Notes: generated by a model from the letters alone, not told the origin. DNA of 64,000 bases from Tsukamurella paurometabola DSM 20162 (GCF_000092225.1 NC_014158.1:1984001-2048000), one strand, 5' to 3'; numbered from the stretch's first letter, positions 40,531 through 50,730 are shown. Numbers and translations: made by a program.

Positions 40531-42651
40531 ATGTCGGAGCAGGACCATGCCGTGCTGAGCGGTGCGCGCGCCCAGCGGGCCCGCGCGGTGATCGAGGCGC
40601 TCGCCGGGCCCGGTGCCGCGCTCCGTGCCGACCAGGAGACCGCCGTCGCATCACTGCTCGAACCGGCTGCACGGGTGCTCGTGGTGCAGGCCACCGGATG
40701 GGGCAAGTCGGCGGTGTACTGGGTAGCCACCGCGCTGCGGCGCGCGGAAGGAGCCGGTCCCGCCCTGATCGTGTCACCACTGCTGTCCCTCATGCGCGAT
40801 CAGGTCGCCGCTGCCGAGCGAGCCGGACTGCGTGCCGCCACGCTCAACTCGTCGAACTTCGAGGAGTGGGGCGCCATCGAAGCGCGGCTCGCGGCCGGCG
40901 AGATCGACGTACTCCTCGTTTCACCCGAGCGCCTGGCCAATCCGTCGTTCGGACGCCGCGTCCTGGCGGCGCTTGAGGGGAAGCTCGGGCTCCTCGTGAT
41001 CGACGAGGCGCACGCCGTCTCCGACTGGGGCCACGACTTCCGCCCGGACTATCGGCGCGTGTCGGACGTGCTGACGCGGCTGCACCCGGCGACCCCGGTT
41101 CTCGCTACCACCGCGACCGCGAATGCCCGCGTCACCGCCGACGTCGCGGCGCAGTTGGGCGACGCCACACTGGTGTTGCGCGGCCCGCTCGCCCGGCGCT
41201 CCCTGCAACTGAACGTGCTCCCCACACTGGCCCCGATCACTCGCTACGCGTGGGTCGCCCGGCACCTGCCCGATCTCCCCGGATCGGGAATCGTGTACGC
41301 GCTCACCGTGTCCGACGCCGAACGCCTCGTCGACGGGATCCGGGCGGTGCACGGCGCCGACTACCCGGTGGCCGCCTACACCGGAAAGCTGGACCCGGAC
41401 ACCCGGGAGCGCCTCGAAGATGCGCTGCGCGCCAACGAGATCAAGGCGCTCATCGCGACATCGGCGCTCGGGATGGGCTTCGACAAGCCCGATCTCGGTT
41501 TCGTGGTGCACGTGGGCTCGCCGCCGTCGCCCGTGTCGTACTACCAGCAGGTCGGTCGTGCCGGGCGCGCCATCGACCACGCCGTCGTCGCGCTGCTCCC
41601 GTCCGAGTCGGATGCCGGCGTGTGGGACTACTTCGCGACCGCCACGATTCCAGATCCCGAGCAGATGGCGACGGTGCTCACCGCTCTCGGGGACGACGAG
41701 ACGGGCGAGGGCCTCTCGGCCATCGCGCTCGAAGCGGGCACCGGACTGCGGCGTACCCGGATCGACCTCATGCTCAAGCAGCTCGCCGTCGACGGTGCCG
41801 TCGAGCGCGTCGAGGGGGGATACCGGCTGACCGGAGCGAACTGGCATTACGACGGCGCGCATTACGACGGCATCGTGGCCACCCGGCGCCGCGAGGCCGA
41901 CATCATGCGCGCCTACACCCGTGGTGAACGCTGTCTCATGCAGTTGCTCACCGAGTCGCTCGACGACCCCGAAGCCGCGCCCTGCGGCCGCTGCTCCGTC
42001 TGCCTCGGCCACGTCCCCGACGGATTGGGGCAGGAGCCGCCACCCGAGACCGCCCGGCTGGTCGGCGGCGCCCTGCGTGCGCAGAGCCAGGTGCTCGATC
42101 CGCGAAAAATGTGGCCCGGCGGAGTATCGGGTCGCAAGGGACGCATCGCCCCCGATGTCGCCGCCGAACCCGGCCGGGTGATCGTGTTCGCCGACGCGCC
42201 CGAATGGACCGGCACGATTGCCGCAGCCCGGTCGGGCGATTCCCACGCCGTGTCCGACCTCGCGGACGCCGCCGTCGCCACCTTGTCCCGCTGGCGTCAG
42301 CAGTGGCGCGCCCGCCCCGACGTGGTGGTGTCGCTGCAGGTCACTGATCGGTCTCAGCCGGTGGAGCCGGTCGCCGACCGTATCGCCGAGATCGGCAGGC
42401 TGGATCGGATCACATTGCCCGTACCGCGCGGCCCGGCCCCCGGCCGTGATGCGTCCGGCGCCCAGGAGGCCGCGCACTGGCTCGACACGATCACGGTCGA
42501 CGATGCCTCCGCCTCGGCGGTCCGTGCTCGCGCGGTGCTGCTCGTCGTGGACTCCACGTCCACCGGGTGGGCCGTCACGATCGCAGCGGCCCGGTTGCGC
42601 GAGGCCGGTGCCGCATGCGTGCTGCCGCTGGTCCTGCACCGTCCGGCCTGA
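40531..42651 (+). CDS. recQ: RecQ-family DNA helicase with PRTase-like C-terminal extension
   Basis: 706 residues. Superfamily 2 motifs: Ala54-Thr-Gly-Trp-Gly-Lys-Ser60 (I), Ile-Asp-Glu-Ala-His-Ala-Val-Ser-Asp-Trp-Gly-His (II with the aromatic loop of RecQ), Thr-Ala-Thr-Ala (III), Gly-Arg-Ala-Gly-Arg (VI). A zinc-type Cys set (Cys...Cys-Gly-Arg-Cys-Ser-Val-Cys) follows. Residues from about 550 form an extra region ending in Val-Leu-Leu-Val-Val-Asp-Ser-Thr-Ser-Thr-Gly-Trp, close to the PRPP motif of phosphoribosyltransferases but with only one acid. It unwinds recombination and repair intermediates. It is divergent from the GT2-GtrA gene. Confidence 0.92.
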   Translation: MSEQDHAVLSGARAQRARAVIEALAGPGAALRADQETAVASLLEPAARVLVVQATGWGKSAVYWVATALRRAEGAGPALIVSPLLSLMRDQVAAAERAGLRAATLNSSNFEEWGAIEARLAAGEIDVLLVSPERLANPSFGRRVLAALEGKLGLLVIDEAHAVSDWGHDFRPDYRRVSDVLTRLHPATPVLATTATANARVTADVAAQLGDATLVLRGPLARRSLQLNVLPTLAPITRYAWVARHLPDLPGSGIVYALTVSDAERLVDGIRAVHGADYPVAAYTGKLDPDTRERLEDALRANEIKALIATSALGMGFDKPDLGFVVHVGSPPSPVSYYQQVGRAGRAIDHAVVALLPSESDAGVWDYFATATIPDPEQMATVLTALGDDETGEGLSAIALEAGTGLRRTRIDLMLKQLAVDGAVERVEGGYRLTGANWHYDGAHYDGIVATRRREADIMRAYTRGERCLMQLLTESLDDPEAAPCGRCSVCLGHVPDGLGQEPPPETARLVGGALRAQSQVLDPRKMWPGGVSGRKGRIAPDVAAEPGRVIVFADAPEWTGTIAAARSGDSHAVSDLADAAVATLSRWRQQWRARPDVVVSLQVTDRSQPVEPVADRIAEIGRLDRITLPVPRGPAPGRDASGAQEAAHWLDTITVDDASASAVRARAVLLVVDSTSTGWAVTIAAARLREAGAACVLPLVLHRPA

Positions 42652-42787
42652 TCCGAACCACGCTCGGCCAGGGGGAACGGCCCGCGTTCTGTGCGCTGTG
42701 GAACACTGGACGGTCGAGTGCTGCCCGCGACCCGGGCGGCTGCCCCGCGGAGCGACCCCGCGCCCCGATGATCGAAGGAGATCGACG

Positions 42788-43129
42788 ATGGAACTCGTGC
42801 TGCCCCTGCTGCTCGTAATGATGCTCGGCTTCATGTTCTTCAGCTTCCGCAAGCAGAAGAAGCAGATGAACGAGACGCTGCAGATGCAGGAGAACCTCGG
42901 CGTCGGCACCGAGGTCATGACCTCCACCGGCCTCTACGGCACCGTCGTGGGGCTCGGCGATGACACCATCGAGCTGGAGATCGCCCCCGGTATCACCACC
43001 ACCTGGGTGCGTCGCGCCGTCGCCAAGGTGATCACGCCGGAGGAGCTGGACGCTCCCGACATCGAGTCGATCCCCGACGCCGACACCACCCCCGAGGTCG
43101 AGAACGACAAGCGTCCCGAGGACCGCTGA
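42788..43129 (+). CDS. yajC: Sec translocon accessory protein YajC
   Basis: 113 residues. A single N-terminal transmembrane helix (2-19) with Phe-Phe-Ser-Phe-Arg-Lys-Gln-Lys-Lys-Gln directly after is the usual YajC opening; the body has Gly-Val-Gly-Thr-Glu-Val-Met-Thr-Ser-Thr-Gly-Leu-Tyr-Gly-Thr-Val. The acidic tail (Asp-Ala-Asp-Thr-Thr-Pro-Glu) is not conserved. Within the SecDF-YajC complex it supports export. Starts at ATG 42788, after ATCGACG; a GAAGGAGA sits nine bases upstream. It leads the secD-secF-apt run. Confidence 0.95.
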   Translation: MELVLPLLLVMMLGFMFFSFRKQKKQMNETLQMQENLGVGTEVMTSTGLYGTVVGLGDDTIELEIAPGITTTWVRRAVAKVITPEELDAPDIESIPDADTTPEVENDKRPEDR

Positions 43130-43199
43130 ACCGTACCGACCCCTGACGCTCGGCCCGGGGGCCGAGCACTCCATCCACGTCGAGGAGCAGTAACTACCC

Positions 43200-44816
43200 G
43201 TGGCCAAGACCTCATCGAGCCGTGACGGAAGCGGAGATCCGTGGAAGCCACTCGCGTTCTTCGGCGTGCTGCTCATCGCCGTGTTCGGCCTGATCTTCTT
43301 CACCGGCGACAAGAAGCCCGAGCCCAAGCTGGGCATCGACCTGCAGGGCGGGACCTCGGTCACCCTGCAGGCCACGCGACCTGACGGCACCGTGCCCGAC
43401 TCCAACTCACCGGAGCTGGAGCAGGCCCGCGACATCATCAACCAGCGCGTGAACGGCCTGGGTGTCGCCGGATCCGAGGTGAAGATCAACGGCAGCAACC
43501 TGGTGATCACCGTGCCCGGCGAGGACGGCGACCAGGCCCGCACACTGGGCCAGACCGCCCGCCTGCTGGTGCGCCCGGTACTCAGCGCGGTGCCGGCGAC
43601 GCCGCAACCGAATGCCCCGGCGCCCGATCTCACCAATCCCGATACCGCGAAGAAGGCCCTGCTCGACGCGAAGGCGGCCCGGCAGTCCACCGATCCGGCG
43701 GCTCAGCAGAAGGCGGCCTCGCAGCTCAACTGCGATGCCACCGATCCGCTCGCGGGTAACGACGATCCGAAGCTGCCGCTGGTCACCTGCGGCAAGCTCG
43801 AGAACGACCCGAAGAACCCGCAGCCGCGGATGGTGTACACGCTGGCCCCGTCGATCATCGACGGCCAGTCGATCAAGAACGCCAGTTCGGGCATTCCCCA
43901 GAACCAGGCGCAGTACGTGGTCACGCTGGAGTTCACGGGCGACGCCGCCAAGGCGTGGGCCGACTACACCTCGAACAATCGCGGGAAGCAGGCCGCCTTC
44001 GTCCTCGACTCGCAGGTGATCACCGCGCCGCAGATCAACGAGCCGATCACCGGTGGTCAGACACAGATCTCCGGCAGCTTCAACCAGCAGTCCGCCGCCG
44101 ACCTCGCGAACGTGCTGAAGTACGGCTCGCTGCCGCTGTCGTTCAAGGCCGGCACCGCGCAGACGGTGAGCGCTACGCTCGGGTTCGACTCGCTGCGCGC
44201 CGGCGTCATCGCCGGCCTCATCGGACTGGTTCTGGTGCTGATCTACGCGCTCGCCTACTACCGTGCGCTCGGCGTGCTGGTGGCGTTGTCGCTGGTGCTG
44301 TCCATCGCGCTGCTGTACGGACTGCTGGTATTGCTCGGACGGTGGATCGGCTACTCGCTCGACCTGTCCGGTATCGCCGGCATCATCATCGGTATCGGCA
44401 TGACCGCCGACTCCTTCGTCGTCTACTTCGAACGCATTAAGGACGAGATCCGCGACGGGCGCAGTTTCCGCTCCGCCGTCCCGCGCGGCTGGGCCAGCGC
44501 CCGCCGCACGATCTGGACCGGCAACGCGGTGTCCCTGCTCTCCGCCGTGGTTCTGTACATCCTCGCCGTCGGTGATGTCCGCGGATTCGCGTTCACCCTC
44601 GGCCTGTCCACCGTCCTCGATGTGGTGATCGTGTTCCTGGTGACGCATCCCCTGGTGGTGCTGGCCTCCCGCACCGACTTCTTCGCCAAGCCGTCGATGA
44701 ACGGGCTCGGTGCGGTCGCAGCGATCGGTCGCGAGCGGCGCCGCGCGGTAGCGAACACGGGTGCCACGGCCAAGGACGCGAGTACCGGCTCGAACGCAGG
44801 GGAGACGAAGGCATGA
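43200..44816 (+). CDS. secD: Protein translocase subunit SecD
   Basis: 538 residues from GTG 43200, with GAGGAGCAG ahead. The first helix is followed by Leu-Gly-Ile-Asp-Leu-Gln-Gly-Gly-Thr, the SecD family signature; the large P1 ectodomain holds an Ala/Pro-rich actinobacterial insertion (about 120-175); six-helix RND part includes Thr-Leu-Gly-Phe-Asp-Ser-Leu and Gly-Met-Thr-Ala-Asp-Ser-Phe-Val. It uses proton motive force with SecF to pull exported proteins out. ATGA overlap with secF. Confidence 0.96.
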   Translation: MAKTSSSRDGSGDPWKPLAFFGVLLIAVFGLIFFTGDKKPEPKLGIDLQGGTSVTLQATRPDGTVPDSNSPELEQARDIINQRVNGLGVAGSEVKINGSNLVITVPGEDGDQARTLGQTARLLVRPVLSAVPATPQPNAPAPDLTNPDTAKKALLDAKAARQSTDPAAQQKAASQLNCDATDPLAGNDDPKLPLVTCGKLENDPKNPQPRMVYTLAPSIIDGQSIKNASSGIPQNQAQYVVTLEFTGDAAKAWADYTSNNRGKQAAFVLDSQVITAPQINEPITGGQTQISGSFNQQSAADLANVLKYGSLPLSFKAGTAQTVSATLGFDSLRAGVIAGLIGLVLVLIYALAYYRALGVLVALSLVLSIALLYGLLVLLGRWIGYSLDLSGIAGIIIGIGMTADSFVVYFERIKDEIRDGRSFRSAVPRGWASARRTIWTGNAVSLLSAVVLYILAVGDVRGFAFTLGLSTVLDVVIVFLVTHPLVVLASRTDFFAKPSMNGLGAVAAIGRERRRAVANTGATAKDASTGSNAGETKA

Positions 44817-45937
44817 GCGACACCACGACTCAGGTCTCCGAGCAGGAGAAGAAGGCCGGATTCTTCACCAAGCTCTACACGGGCACCGGTGCCTTCGACA
44901 TCATCGGACGCCGCAACCGCTACTACATCGCCACCGGCATCATCATCGTGATCGCGATCCTCGGCATCCTGATCCCGGGCTTCAAGCTGAGCATCGACTT
45001 CGAGGGCGGTACCCAGGTGTCGTTCCCGGTCGGCAGTGCGCAAGCCGATACCGCGAAGGCTCGCGAGGTGGTGCAGTCCGCGACCGGTATCGCACCGTCT
45101 GCCGTGCAGACCGCCGGATCCGGTGCCTCCCAGACGTACCAGATCTCGACCTCCGAGCTCAGTGCGGACCAGATCACCAAGGCCCGCGCCGCGCTCTTCG
45201 AGCAGTTCCAGCCCCCGGGCCGCGACGGCAAGCCCTCCGCGAACACCATCAGCTTCTCAGCGGTGAGTTCGACGTGGGGCGGACAGATCACCCAGCGCGC
45301 GCTGCTCGGTCTCATCGTGTTCCTGGTGCTGGTGACGATCTACATCGCGGTCCGCTTCCGGGAGTTGGAGATGGCGCTCGCCGCACTGGCATCGCTGTTC
45401 TTCGACGTGATCGTCACCGCCGGCGTCTATGCCTGGTCGGGGTTCGAGGTCAGTCCCGCAACGGTGATCGGCCTGCTCACCATCCTGGGCTTCTCGCTCT
45501 ACGACACGGTGGTCGTCTTCGACAAGGTCGAGGAGAACGTGCGCGGCGTACTGCACACCAACCGGAGGACCTACGCCGAACAGGCCAACCTCGCTGTGAA
45601 TCAGACTCTGATGCGGTCGATCAACACCACGGTCATCTCGGCGCTGCCGATCGTGGCGCTGATGGTGGTCGCCGCATGGATCCTGGGCGTGGGCACCCTG
45701 ATGGACCTCGGCCTGGTCCAGTTGGTCGGTGTGGTCGTCGGTACGTACTCGTCGGTGTTCTTCGCGTCGCCGCTGTTGGTGACACTCAAGGAGCGCAAGC
45801 CCGAGTACAAGGCGCACACCCAGAAGGTGCTCAACAAGCGCCGGGCCGTGGGCGTCGAGGCGGAGTCCGCTGTGGTGCAGACCGCACAGCGGCTCTCCCG
45901 TCCGCCGGTGCGCAAGCGCGACCGCCGTCGTGGCTGA
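44813..45937 (+). CDS. secF: Protein translocase subunit SecF
   Basis: 374 residues. Signature Leu-Ser-Ile-Asp-Phe-Glu-Gly-Gly-Thr follows the first membrane segment; the C-terminal RND-like helices have [20 protein letters not shown]. A basic cytosolic tail ends in Arg-Lys-Arg-Asp-Arg-Arg-Arg. It pairs with SecD. It overlaps apt by eight bases. The lipoprotein gene that M. tuberculosis carries between secF and apt is absent here. Confidence 0.96.
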   Translation: MSDTTTQVSEQEKKAGFFTKLYTGTGAFDIIGRRNRYYIATGIIIVIAILGILIPGFKLSIDFEGGTQVSFPVGSAQADTAKAREVVQSATGIAPSAVQTAGSGASQTYQISTSELSADQITKARAALFEQFQPPGRDGKPSANTISFSAVSSTWGGQITQRALLGLIVFLVLVTIYIAVRFRELEMALAALASLFFDVIVTAGVYAWSGFEVSPATVIGLLTILGFSLYDTVVVFDKVEENVRGVLHTNRRTYAEQANLAVNQTLMRSINTTVISALPIVALMVVAAWILGVGTLMDLGLVQLVGVVVGTYSSVFFASPLLVTLKERKPEYKAHTQKVLNKRRAVGVEAESAVVQTAQRLSRPPVRKRDRRRG

Positions 45938-46490
45938 CGAAGCCAGCGCGGCCGTCGCCGCGCATACCCGGCACGTGGCCGACTTCCCGGAGCCCGGCGT
46001 GGTCTTCGCCGACCTGACACCGGTCTTCGCCGACGGTGCCGCCCTTGCTGCCGTGATCGACGCGCTCGCCGAATCGGGCCGTGATCCGGCGGGCGCGGTC
46101 GCCGTCGACCTGGTGGCGGGCCTGGATGCCCGGGGGTTCCTGCTCGGCTCCGGCGTGGCGCTGCGACTCGGTGTCGGCGTTCTCGCGGTGCGCAAGGCGG
46201 GCAAGTTGCCACCGCCGGTGTTGCGCGAGGAGTACACACTCGAATACGGCTGCGCGGCATTGGAGATCCCGGCCGAGGGGATCGACCTGCGGGGCCGCCG
46301 AGTCCTGGTGGTCGACGACGTGCTCGCCACCGGCGGCACCGTCACCGGCGCGGTGGCGCTGCTGCGCCGCGCCGGGGCACAGGTGCAGCGGGTCTCCGTC
46401 GTGCTGGAGCTCGAAGCGCTCGGTGGACGTTCGCGGCTGGCGGAAATGCCGGGTGGTCCCGTCGAAGTCTCGGCGATCTCGGTAGGCTGA
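45930..46490 (+). CDS. apt: Adenine phosphoribosyltransferase
   Basis: 186 residues from GTG 45930. N-terminal [15 protein letters not shown] (Apt signature, with Ala for the more usual Lys/Arg), then Asp-Ala-Arg-Gly-Phe-Leu-Leu-Gly, Arg-Lys-Ala-Gly-Lys-Leu-Pro, and the PRPP motif [13 protein letters not shown] near 125-137. It converts adenine and PRPP to AMP (purine salvage). Linked to secDF and rel as in M. tuberculosis. Confidence 0.95.
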   Translation: MADEASAAVAAHTRHVADFPEPGVVFADLTPVFADGAALAAVIDALAESGRDPAGAVAVDLVAGLDARGFLLGSGVALRLGVGVLAVRKAGKLPPPVLREEYTLEYGCAALEIPAEGIDLRGRRVLVVDDVLATGGTVTGAVALLRRAGAQVQRVSVVLELEALGGRSRLAEMPGGPVEVSAISVG

Positions 46491-46526
46491 ATCCCTAGCC
46501 CAGCCACGACACGAGGACGGGGAGGA

Positions 46527-48869
46527 ATGATGTCGCTGCCGTCCCAGGGATCCGACGCCGCGCGTACCCCCACGGCCGAGGCCGCTCCGCAGCCGCCGAA
46601 TCTGGAGCAGACGGGGTCCACCACCCGCCGGGTGCGGGCTCGGCTGGCACGCCGGATGACGGGCACCCGCAATCACGTGCGGCCCGTGCTGGAACCCCTG
46701 GTCGCCCTCCACCGCGAGGTGTACCCCAAGGCCGACGTGGCCCTCATCGAGCGCGCCTACGACGTCGCTGAGCAACGCCACGCCACGCAGATGCGGAAGT
46801 CGGGCGATCCGTACATCACCCATCCGCTCGCCGTCGCCACGATCCTCGCCGAGCTCGGCATGGACACCACCACCCTCGTCGCCGCGCTGTTGCACGATAC
46901 GGTCGAGGACACCGGATACAGCTTGGACCAGCTGACCGCCGAATTCGGCTCCGAGGTCGCGCACTTGGTCGACGGCGTCACCAAGCTCGACAAGGTGGCC
47001 CTCGGCAGTGCGGCCGAGGCGGAGACGATCCGCAAGATGATCATCGCGATGGCGCGGGATCCGCGCGTGCTGGTGATCAAGGTGGCGGACCGTCTGCACA
47101 ACATGCGCACGATGCGCTTCCTGCCTCCCGAGAAACAGGCCCGCAAGGCTAAGGAGACACTGGAAGTCATTGCGCCGCTGGCGCATCGACTCGGCATGGC
47201 CACGGTGAAGTGGGAGTTGGAAGACCTTTCCTTCGCGATCCTGCACCCGAAGAAGTACGACGAGATCGTGCGCCTGGTGGCCGATCGCGCACCGTCGCGC
47301 GATACCTACCTGGCGAGCGTGCGCGCCGAGATCAACGGCGCACTCACGGCGTCGCGGATCGTCGCCGATGTGCAGGGGCGGCCGAAGCACTACTGGTCGA
47401 TCTATCAGAAGATGATCGTCAAGGGCCGCGACTTCGATGACATCCACGACCTGGTGGGCGTACGCATTCTGTGCGATGAGGTGCGGGACTGCTATGCCGC
47501 CGTCGGCGTGGTGCACTCGTTGTGGCAGCCCATGGCGGGCAGGTTCAAGGACTACATCGCACAGCCCCGGTACGGCGTCTACCAGTCGCTGCACACCACC
47601 GTCATCGGCCCGGAGGGCAAGCCTCTGGAGGTGCAGATCCGCACCCGTGACATGCACCGCACCGCCGAATTCGGTATCGCGGCGCACTGGCGCTACAAGG
47701 AGACCAAGGGCAAGGGCGGCAAGGGCGGTTCCGATCTGTCCGAGGTCGACGACATGGCCTGGATGCGGCAGCTCCTCGACTGGCAGCGGGAGGCCGCGGA
47801 TCCCGGAGAGTTCCTCGAATCGCTGCGCTACGACCTCGCCGTCAAGGAGATCTTCGTCTTCACCCCGAAGGGCGATGTGATCAACCTGCCCGCCGGTAGC
47901 ACCCCTGTGGACTTCGCGTACGCCGTGCACACGGAGGTCGGTCACCGCTGTATCGGCGCCCGGGTGAACGGCCGGCTCGTGGCCCTGGAGCGCAAGCTGG
48001 AGAACGGCGAGGTGGTGGAGGTCTTCACCTCCAAGGCCGAGAACGCCGGCCCGTCGCGCGATTGGCAGTCGTTCGTGGTGTCGCCACGCGCGAAGGCGAA
48101 GATCCGGCAGTGGTTCGCCAAGGAGCGCCGTGAGGAGGCGCTCGAGAACGGTCGCGACGCGATCGCCAAGGAGGTGCGCCGCTCGGGCCTGCCGCTGCAG
48201 CGGCTCACCAATGCCGAGTCGATGGCGGGCATCGCCAAGGAGTTGCGTTACGCCGACGTCTCGGCGCTGTACACGGCCGTCGGTGAGCACCAGGTGTCCG
48301 CGCACACCGTGGTGCAGCGGATGCTGGAGCAGCTCGGCGGCTTCGAGGAGGCGACGGAGGAGCTGGCCGAGCGCAGTACCCCGTCCACCCTGTCGGGGCC
48401 GTCGACACCGTCCACCGATGTGGGCGTGCTCGTGACCGGTCAGCCGGGCGTCCTCGCGAAGTTGGCCAAGTGCTGCACCCCGGTGCCGGGCGACGAGATC
48501 GTCGGCTTCGTCACCCGCGGCGGCGGCGTGAGTGTGCATCGCACGGACTGCACCAACGTGGCGGAGCTGCGGAAGGAGCCCGAGCGCTTCCTGGACGTGA
48601 AGTGGGCCCCGTCGCCGTCGTCGGTGTTCCTGGTGGCGATCCAGGTCGAGGCCCTCGACCGGCATCGCCTGCTCTCGGATGTCACCAAGGTGCTGGCCGA
48701 CGAGAAGGTGAACATCCTGTCGGCATCGGTGACCACGTCTCGCGATCGGGTCGCGGTGTCGCGCTTCACCTTCGAGATGGGCGATCCGAAGCATCTCGGT
48801 CACGTACTGAACGTGGTGCGCAATGTGGAGGGCGTCTACGACGTCTACCGCGTGACCTCGGCCCAGTAG
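46527..48869 (+). CDS. rel: Bifunctional (p)ppGpp synthetase/hydrolase
   Basis: 780 residues (M. tuberculosis Rel has 790). Tandem ATGs at 46527 and 46530; the GGAGG at 46521-46525 fits the second better. Domains: hydrolase with His123-Asp-Thr-Val-Glu-Asp128; synthetase with Arg-Phe-Lys-Asp-Tyr-Ile-Ala-Gln-Pro and Tyr-Gln-Ser-Leu-His-Thr-Thr; TGS with Thr-Pro-Lys-Gly-Asp; the zinc-finger region with Cys-Cys-Thr-Pro; and a C-terminal ACT domain. Both sites look intact. It controls the stringent response. A hairpin (48994-49018) lies beyond its stop. Confidence 0.96.
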   Translation: MMSLPSQGSDAARTPTAEAAPQPPNLEQTGSTTRRVRARLARRMTGTRNHVRPVLEPLVALHREVYPKADVALIERAYDVAEQRHATQMRKSGDPYITHPLAVATILAELGMDTTTLVAALLHDTVEDTGYSLDQLTAEFGSEVAHLVDGVTKLDKVALGSAAEAETIRKMIIAMARDPRVLVIKVADRLHNMRTMRFLPPEKQARKAKETLEVIAPLAHRLGMATVKWELEDLSFAILHPKKYDEIVRLVADRAPSRDTYLASVRAEINGALTASRIVADVQGRPKHYWSIYQKMIVKGRDFDDIHDLVGVRILCDEVRDCYAAVGVVHSLWQPMAGRFKDYIAQPRYGVYQSLHTTVIGPEGKPLEVQIRTRDMHRTAEFGIAAHWRYKETKGKGGKGGSDLSEVDDMAWMRQLLDWQREAADPGEFLESLRYDLAVKEIFVFTPKGDVINLPAGSTPVDFAYAVHTEVGHRCIGARVNGRLVALERKLENGEVVEVFTSKAENAGPSRDWQSFVVSPRAKAKIRQWFAKERREEALENGRDAIAKEVRRSGLPLQRLTNAESMAGIAKELRYADVSALYTAVGEHQVSAHTVVQRMLEQLGGFEEATEELAERSTPSTLSGPSTPSTDVGVLVTGQPGVLAKLAKCCTPVPGDEIVGFVTRGGGVSVHRTDCTNVAELRKEPERFLDVKWAPSPSSVFLVAIQVEALDRHRLLSDVTKVLADEKVNILSASVTTSRDRVAVSRFTFEMGDPKHLGHVLNVVRNVEGVYDVYRVTSAQ

Positions 48870-48993
48870 GCGAGAGCACCGTCCTTGCACGGGCGGGCGC
48901 GGACGCCTCCTGGCACGTGAAGGGCCCCACGGCGTTGGCGGATTCTAGGGATCGTCGCAACACCGAGCCTGGTAGGGCCCACCATACGGAAGT

Positions 48994-49018
48994 GCTCCGC
49001 TGAGTATTCCAGCGGAGC
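48994..49018 (+). terminator. Hairpin downstream of rel
   Basis: GCTCCGCTG (48994-49002) pairs perfectly with CAGCGGAGC (49010-49018) around a 7-base loop, followed by GCTTCT. It lies 125 bases after the rel stop and 48 bases before the promoter of the His-rich ORF. Confidence 0.65.
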
Positions 49019-49041
49019 GCTTCTGGGATCCGCGGTGCTCG

Positions 49042-49071
49042 TTGCATTACGTGCACGCATTCGCATATAAT
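49042..49071 (+). promoter_or_regulatory. Sigma-70-type promoter of the His-rich gene
   Basis: TTGCAT (49042-49047), an 18-base spacer and TATAAT (49066-49071), a perfect minus-10. The predicted transcription start at 49078-49079 coincides with the ATG at 49079, so the message would be leaderless. Consensus minus-10 boxes are rare in this GC-rich window. Confidence 0.7.
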
Positions 49072-49078
49072 CATGCCT

Positions 49079-49237
49079 ATGACGATGACGCGCACTGAGC
49101 ACCTGGCACACGACCACTCCGACCATGCCCATGGACCCGACTGCGGCCACGAGGCTATCCAGCACGGCGATCACGTGGACTACGTCCACGATGGGCACCG
49201 TCACGCTCCGCATGGTGACCACTACGACGAGCACTGA
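49079..49237 (+). CDS. Small His-rich (metal-binding) protein
   Basis: 52 residues, 14 of them His plus one Cys, arranged as His-x-His and His-x2-His runs: Ala-His-Asp-His-Ser-Asp-His-Ala-His-Gly, Cys-Gly-His, His-Gly-Asp-His-Val-Asp-Tyr-Val-His-Asp-Gly-His-Arg-His, and a closing Asp-Glu-His. Small proteins of this style occur in actinobacteria near zinc-uptake or zinc-regulated genes and are often labelled zinc permease without experimental proof. Zinc, nickel or copper buffering is the likely role. ATG 49079 (or 49073, in frame) lies at a perfect promoter. The ORF lies between rel and the transposase, inside the putative mobile unit. Confidence 0.8.
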   Translation: MTMTRTEHLAHDHSDHAHGPDCGHEAIQHGDHVDYVHDGHRHAPHGDHYDEH

Positions 49238-49290
49238 TCCAAACGCCGCACGATGTCCTACGCTCGCGATACGAGCGCGGGGCATCGGTG

Positions 49291-50652
49291 CTAGCGAGCT
49301 GTAATGAGGTCACGCAAACGCTCGGCTGGTGTCTTCCAGCCGAGCGTTTTGCGTGGTCGGCGATTGAGTTTCTGGGCGACGAGTTCGAGGTCTTCGCGGC
49401 CGTAGGCGCTCAGGTCGGTGCCTTTCGGGAAGTACTGGCGCAGTAGTCCATTGGTGTTCTCGTTGCTTCCGCGCTGCCAGGGTGAGTGGGGATCGCAGAA
49501 GTAGACCGGAACCCCGGTGGCGACCGTGAATTGTTGGTGGGCGGCCATCTCGCAGCCCTGGTCCCAGGTCAGTGATCCCCGCAAATGTCCTGGGAGATTT
49601 CCGATCAACGAAACCAGCACGTCACGGACTTCTTCGGCGGAGTGGCCGCCAGGCAGGTGGCCGAGCATGACGTAGCGGGTGGAGCGTTCGACGAGTGTGA
49701 CGATCGCGGACTCGCTGCGAGTACCGACGATCAGGTCACCTTCCCAGTGGCCTGGCACGGCTCGATCCTCGACCTCGGCGGGCCGGTCGGAGATCATCAC
49801 CATCTTGTCGACGAATCGTCTGGTGCGATGTTCGGCGCGGCGGTGGGGCTTGCGGCGGGTGCGGCCCGTTCGCAAGGCCATCGCGACTTCACGGCGCAGG
49901 CCGCCCCGAGCCTGAACGTAGATCGACTGGTAGATCGTCTCGACGCTCACACGCATACTTTGCTCGTTGGGGAACTCGGTCACTAGAGAGTGACATATCT
50001 GCTCTGGGGACCACTGGTCCTGCAGTTTGTTCTCGACGTAGTCCCGCAGCGGACCGGCCTGGGCCAGTTTCGCTGGCTTCGGCCGTGACCGGCTCTTTTC
50101 CCACCTGCGGTGCGCCTGATGCGGGCGATAGGCACCGTTGACAACGCCAGCGTCGATCTCCCGTTTGATCGTCGATGCTGGCCGGCCGAGCTCCCTGCCG
50201 ATGGCCCGCAGCGATGCCCCCTCGCGGCGCATGTCAGCGATAGTTTCCCGCTCGGTCAAGGTCAGAAACCGTGGATGCAGGCTCCGCTGCCTCGGTGCAT
50301 CCGATTCCACTCCGACCCACGTGACCGCACCTGTCAGGTAATCGATCTTGCGTCCGTCGGGATGGATACGAGTATCGCCAATCTTGCGCACCCCTCGATC
50401 CCAGTCCCCAGCAGTGCGAACGCTGACACCGACACGCCGAGCAGCGTCCGGCCGCAGCACCCCCTCACGGCGAAGCCGGTCGTACTCGGCCCGGCCGGGA
50501 TGACCACCATTGCTAGTGCTCCCACGTCCACGCAGGCCCGCCCTGCGCATCCATCCAAACGCCGTATTCACTGTCACCCCCGCCGCCCTAGCAGCGACCG
50601 ACACATTGCCGTCAGACACGTCCAATTCCTTGAAGAACCTCTTCTTCACCAT
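49291..50652 (-). CDS. IS30-family transposase
   Basis: About 453 residues from the ATG at 50652 (a GTG at 50664 in frame is inside an inverted repeat and less likely). Two N-terminal helix-turn-helix regions are visible (Val-Ser-Val-Ala-Ala-Arg-Ala-Ala-Gly-Val, and the later IS30-type Leu-Thr-Glu-Arg-Glu-Thr-Ile-Ala-Asp-Met). The DDE triad is intact: Asp in His-Trp-Glu-Gly-Asp-Leu-Ile-Val-Gly, Asp in Leu-Thr-Trp-Asp-Gln-Gly and Glu in Ser-Asn-Glu-Asn-Thr-Asn-Gly-Leu-Leu-Arg-Gln-Tyr-Phe-Pro-Lys-Gly. No frameshift is seen, so it looks active. Confidence 0.95.
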   Translation of the reverse strand: MVKKRFFKELDVSDGNVSVAARAAGVTVNTAFGWMRRAGLRGRGSTSNGGHPGRAEYDRLRREGVLRPDAARRVGVSVRTAGDWDRGVRKIGDTRIHPDGRKIDYLTGAVTWVGVESDAPRQRSLHPRFLTLTERETIADMRREGASLRAIGRELGRPASTIKREIDAGVVNGAYRPHQAHRRWEKSRSRPKPAKLAQAGPLRDYVENKLQDQWSPEQICHSLVTEFPNEQSMRVSVETIYQSIYVQARGGLRREVAMALRTGRTRRKPHRRAEHRTRRFVDKMVMISDRPAEVEDRAVPGHWEGDLIVGTRSESAIVTLVERSTRYVMLGHLPGGHSAEEVRDVLVSLIGNLPGHLRGSLTWDQGCEMAAHQQFTVATGVPVYFCDPHSPWQRGSNENTNGLLRQYFPKGTDLSAYGREDLELVAQKLNRRPRKTLGWKTPAERLRDLITAR

Positions 50653-50663
50653 CGGTGAATGCA

Positions 50664-50706
50664 CGATCCCCGCAACTCCTTGCTATCCGCGGTGTTGCGG
50701 GGATCG
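50664..50706. repeat. 13-bp inverted repeat at the 5' side of the transposase gene
   Basis: CGATCCCCGCAAC (50664-50676) and GTTGCGGGGATCG (50694-50706) are exact inverted complements with a 17-base spacer, just upstream of the transposase start. The right arm is part of the outer repeat 50690-50736, and a related GGATCGTCGCAAC lies at 48948-48960. This could be a transposase-binding site or terminal repeat end. Confidence 0.8.
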
Positions 50707-50712
50707 CTAGAA

Positions 50713-50730
50713 CCCACGGTTCGCCGTGGG
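50713..50730 (-). terminator. Hairpin downstream of ppiB
   Basis: CCCACGG and CCGTGGG form a 7-bp stem with a 4-base loop (TTCG on plus, CGAA on minus), 18 bases past the ppiB stop. It belongs to the outer repeat 50690-50736; in the left copy (48920-48965) the second half of the stem is lost. Confidence 0.6.

Noticed and set aside
45831-48890. 1019-codon minus-strand ORF over apt and rel
   Set aside because: Lies antisense to intact conserved genes and reads as random GC-rich sequence.
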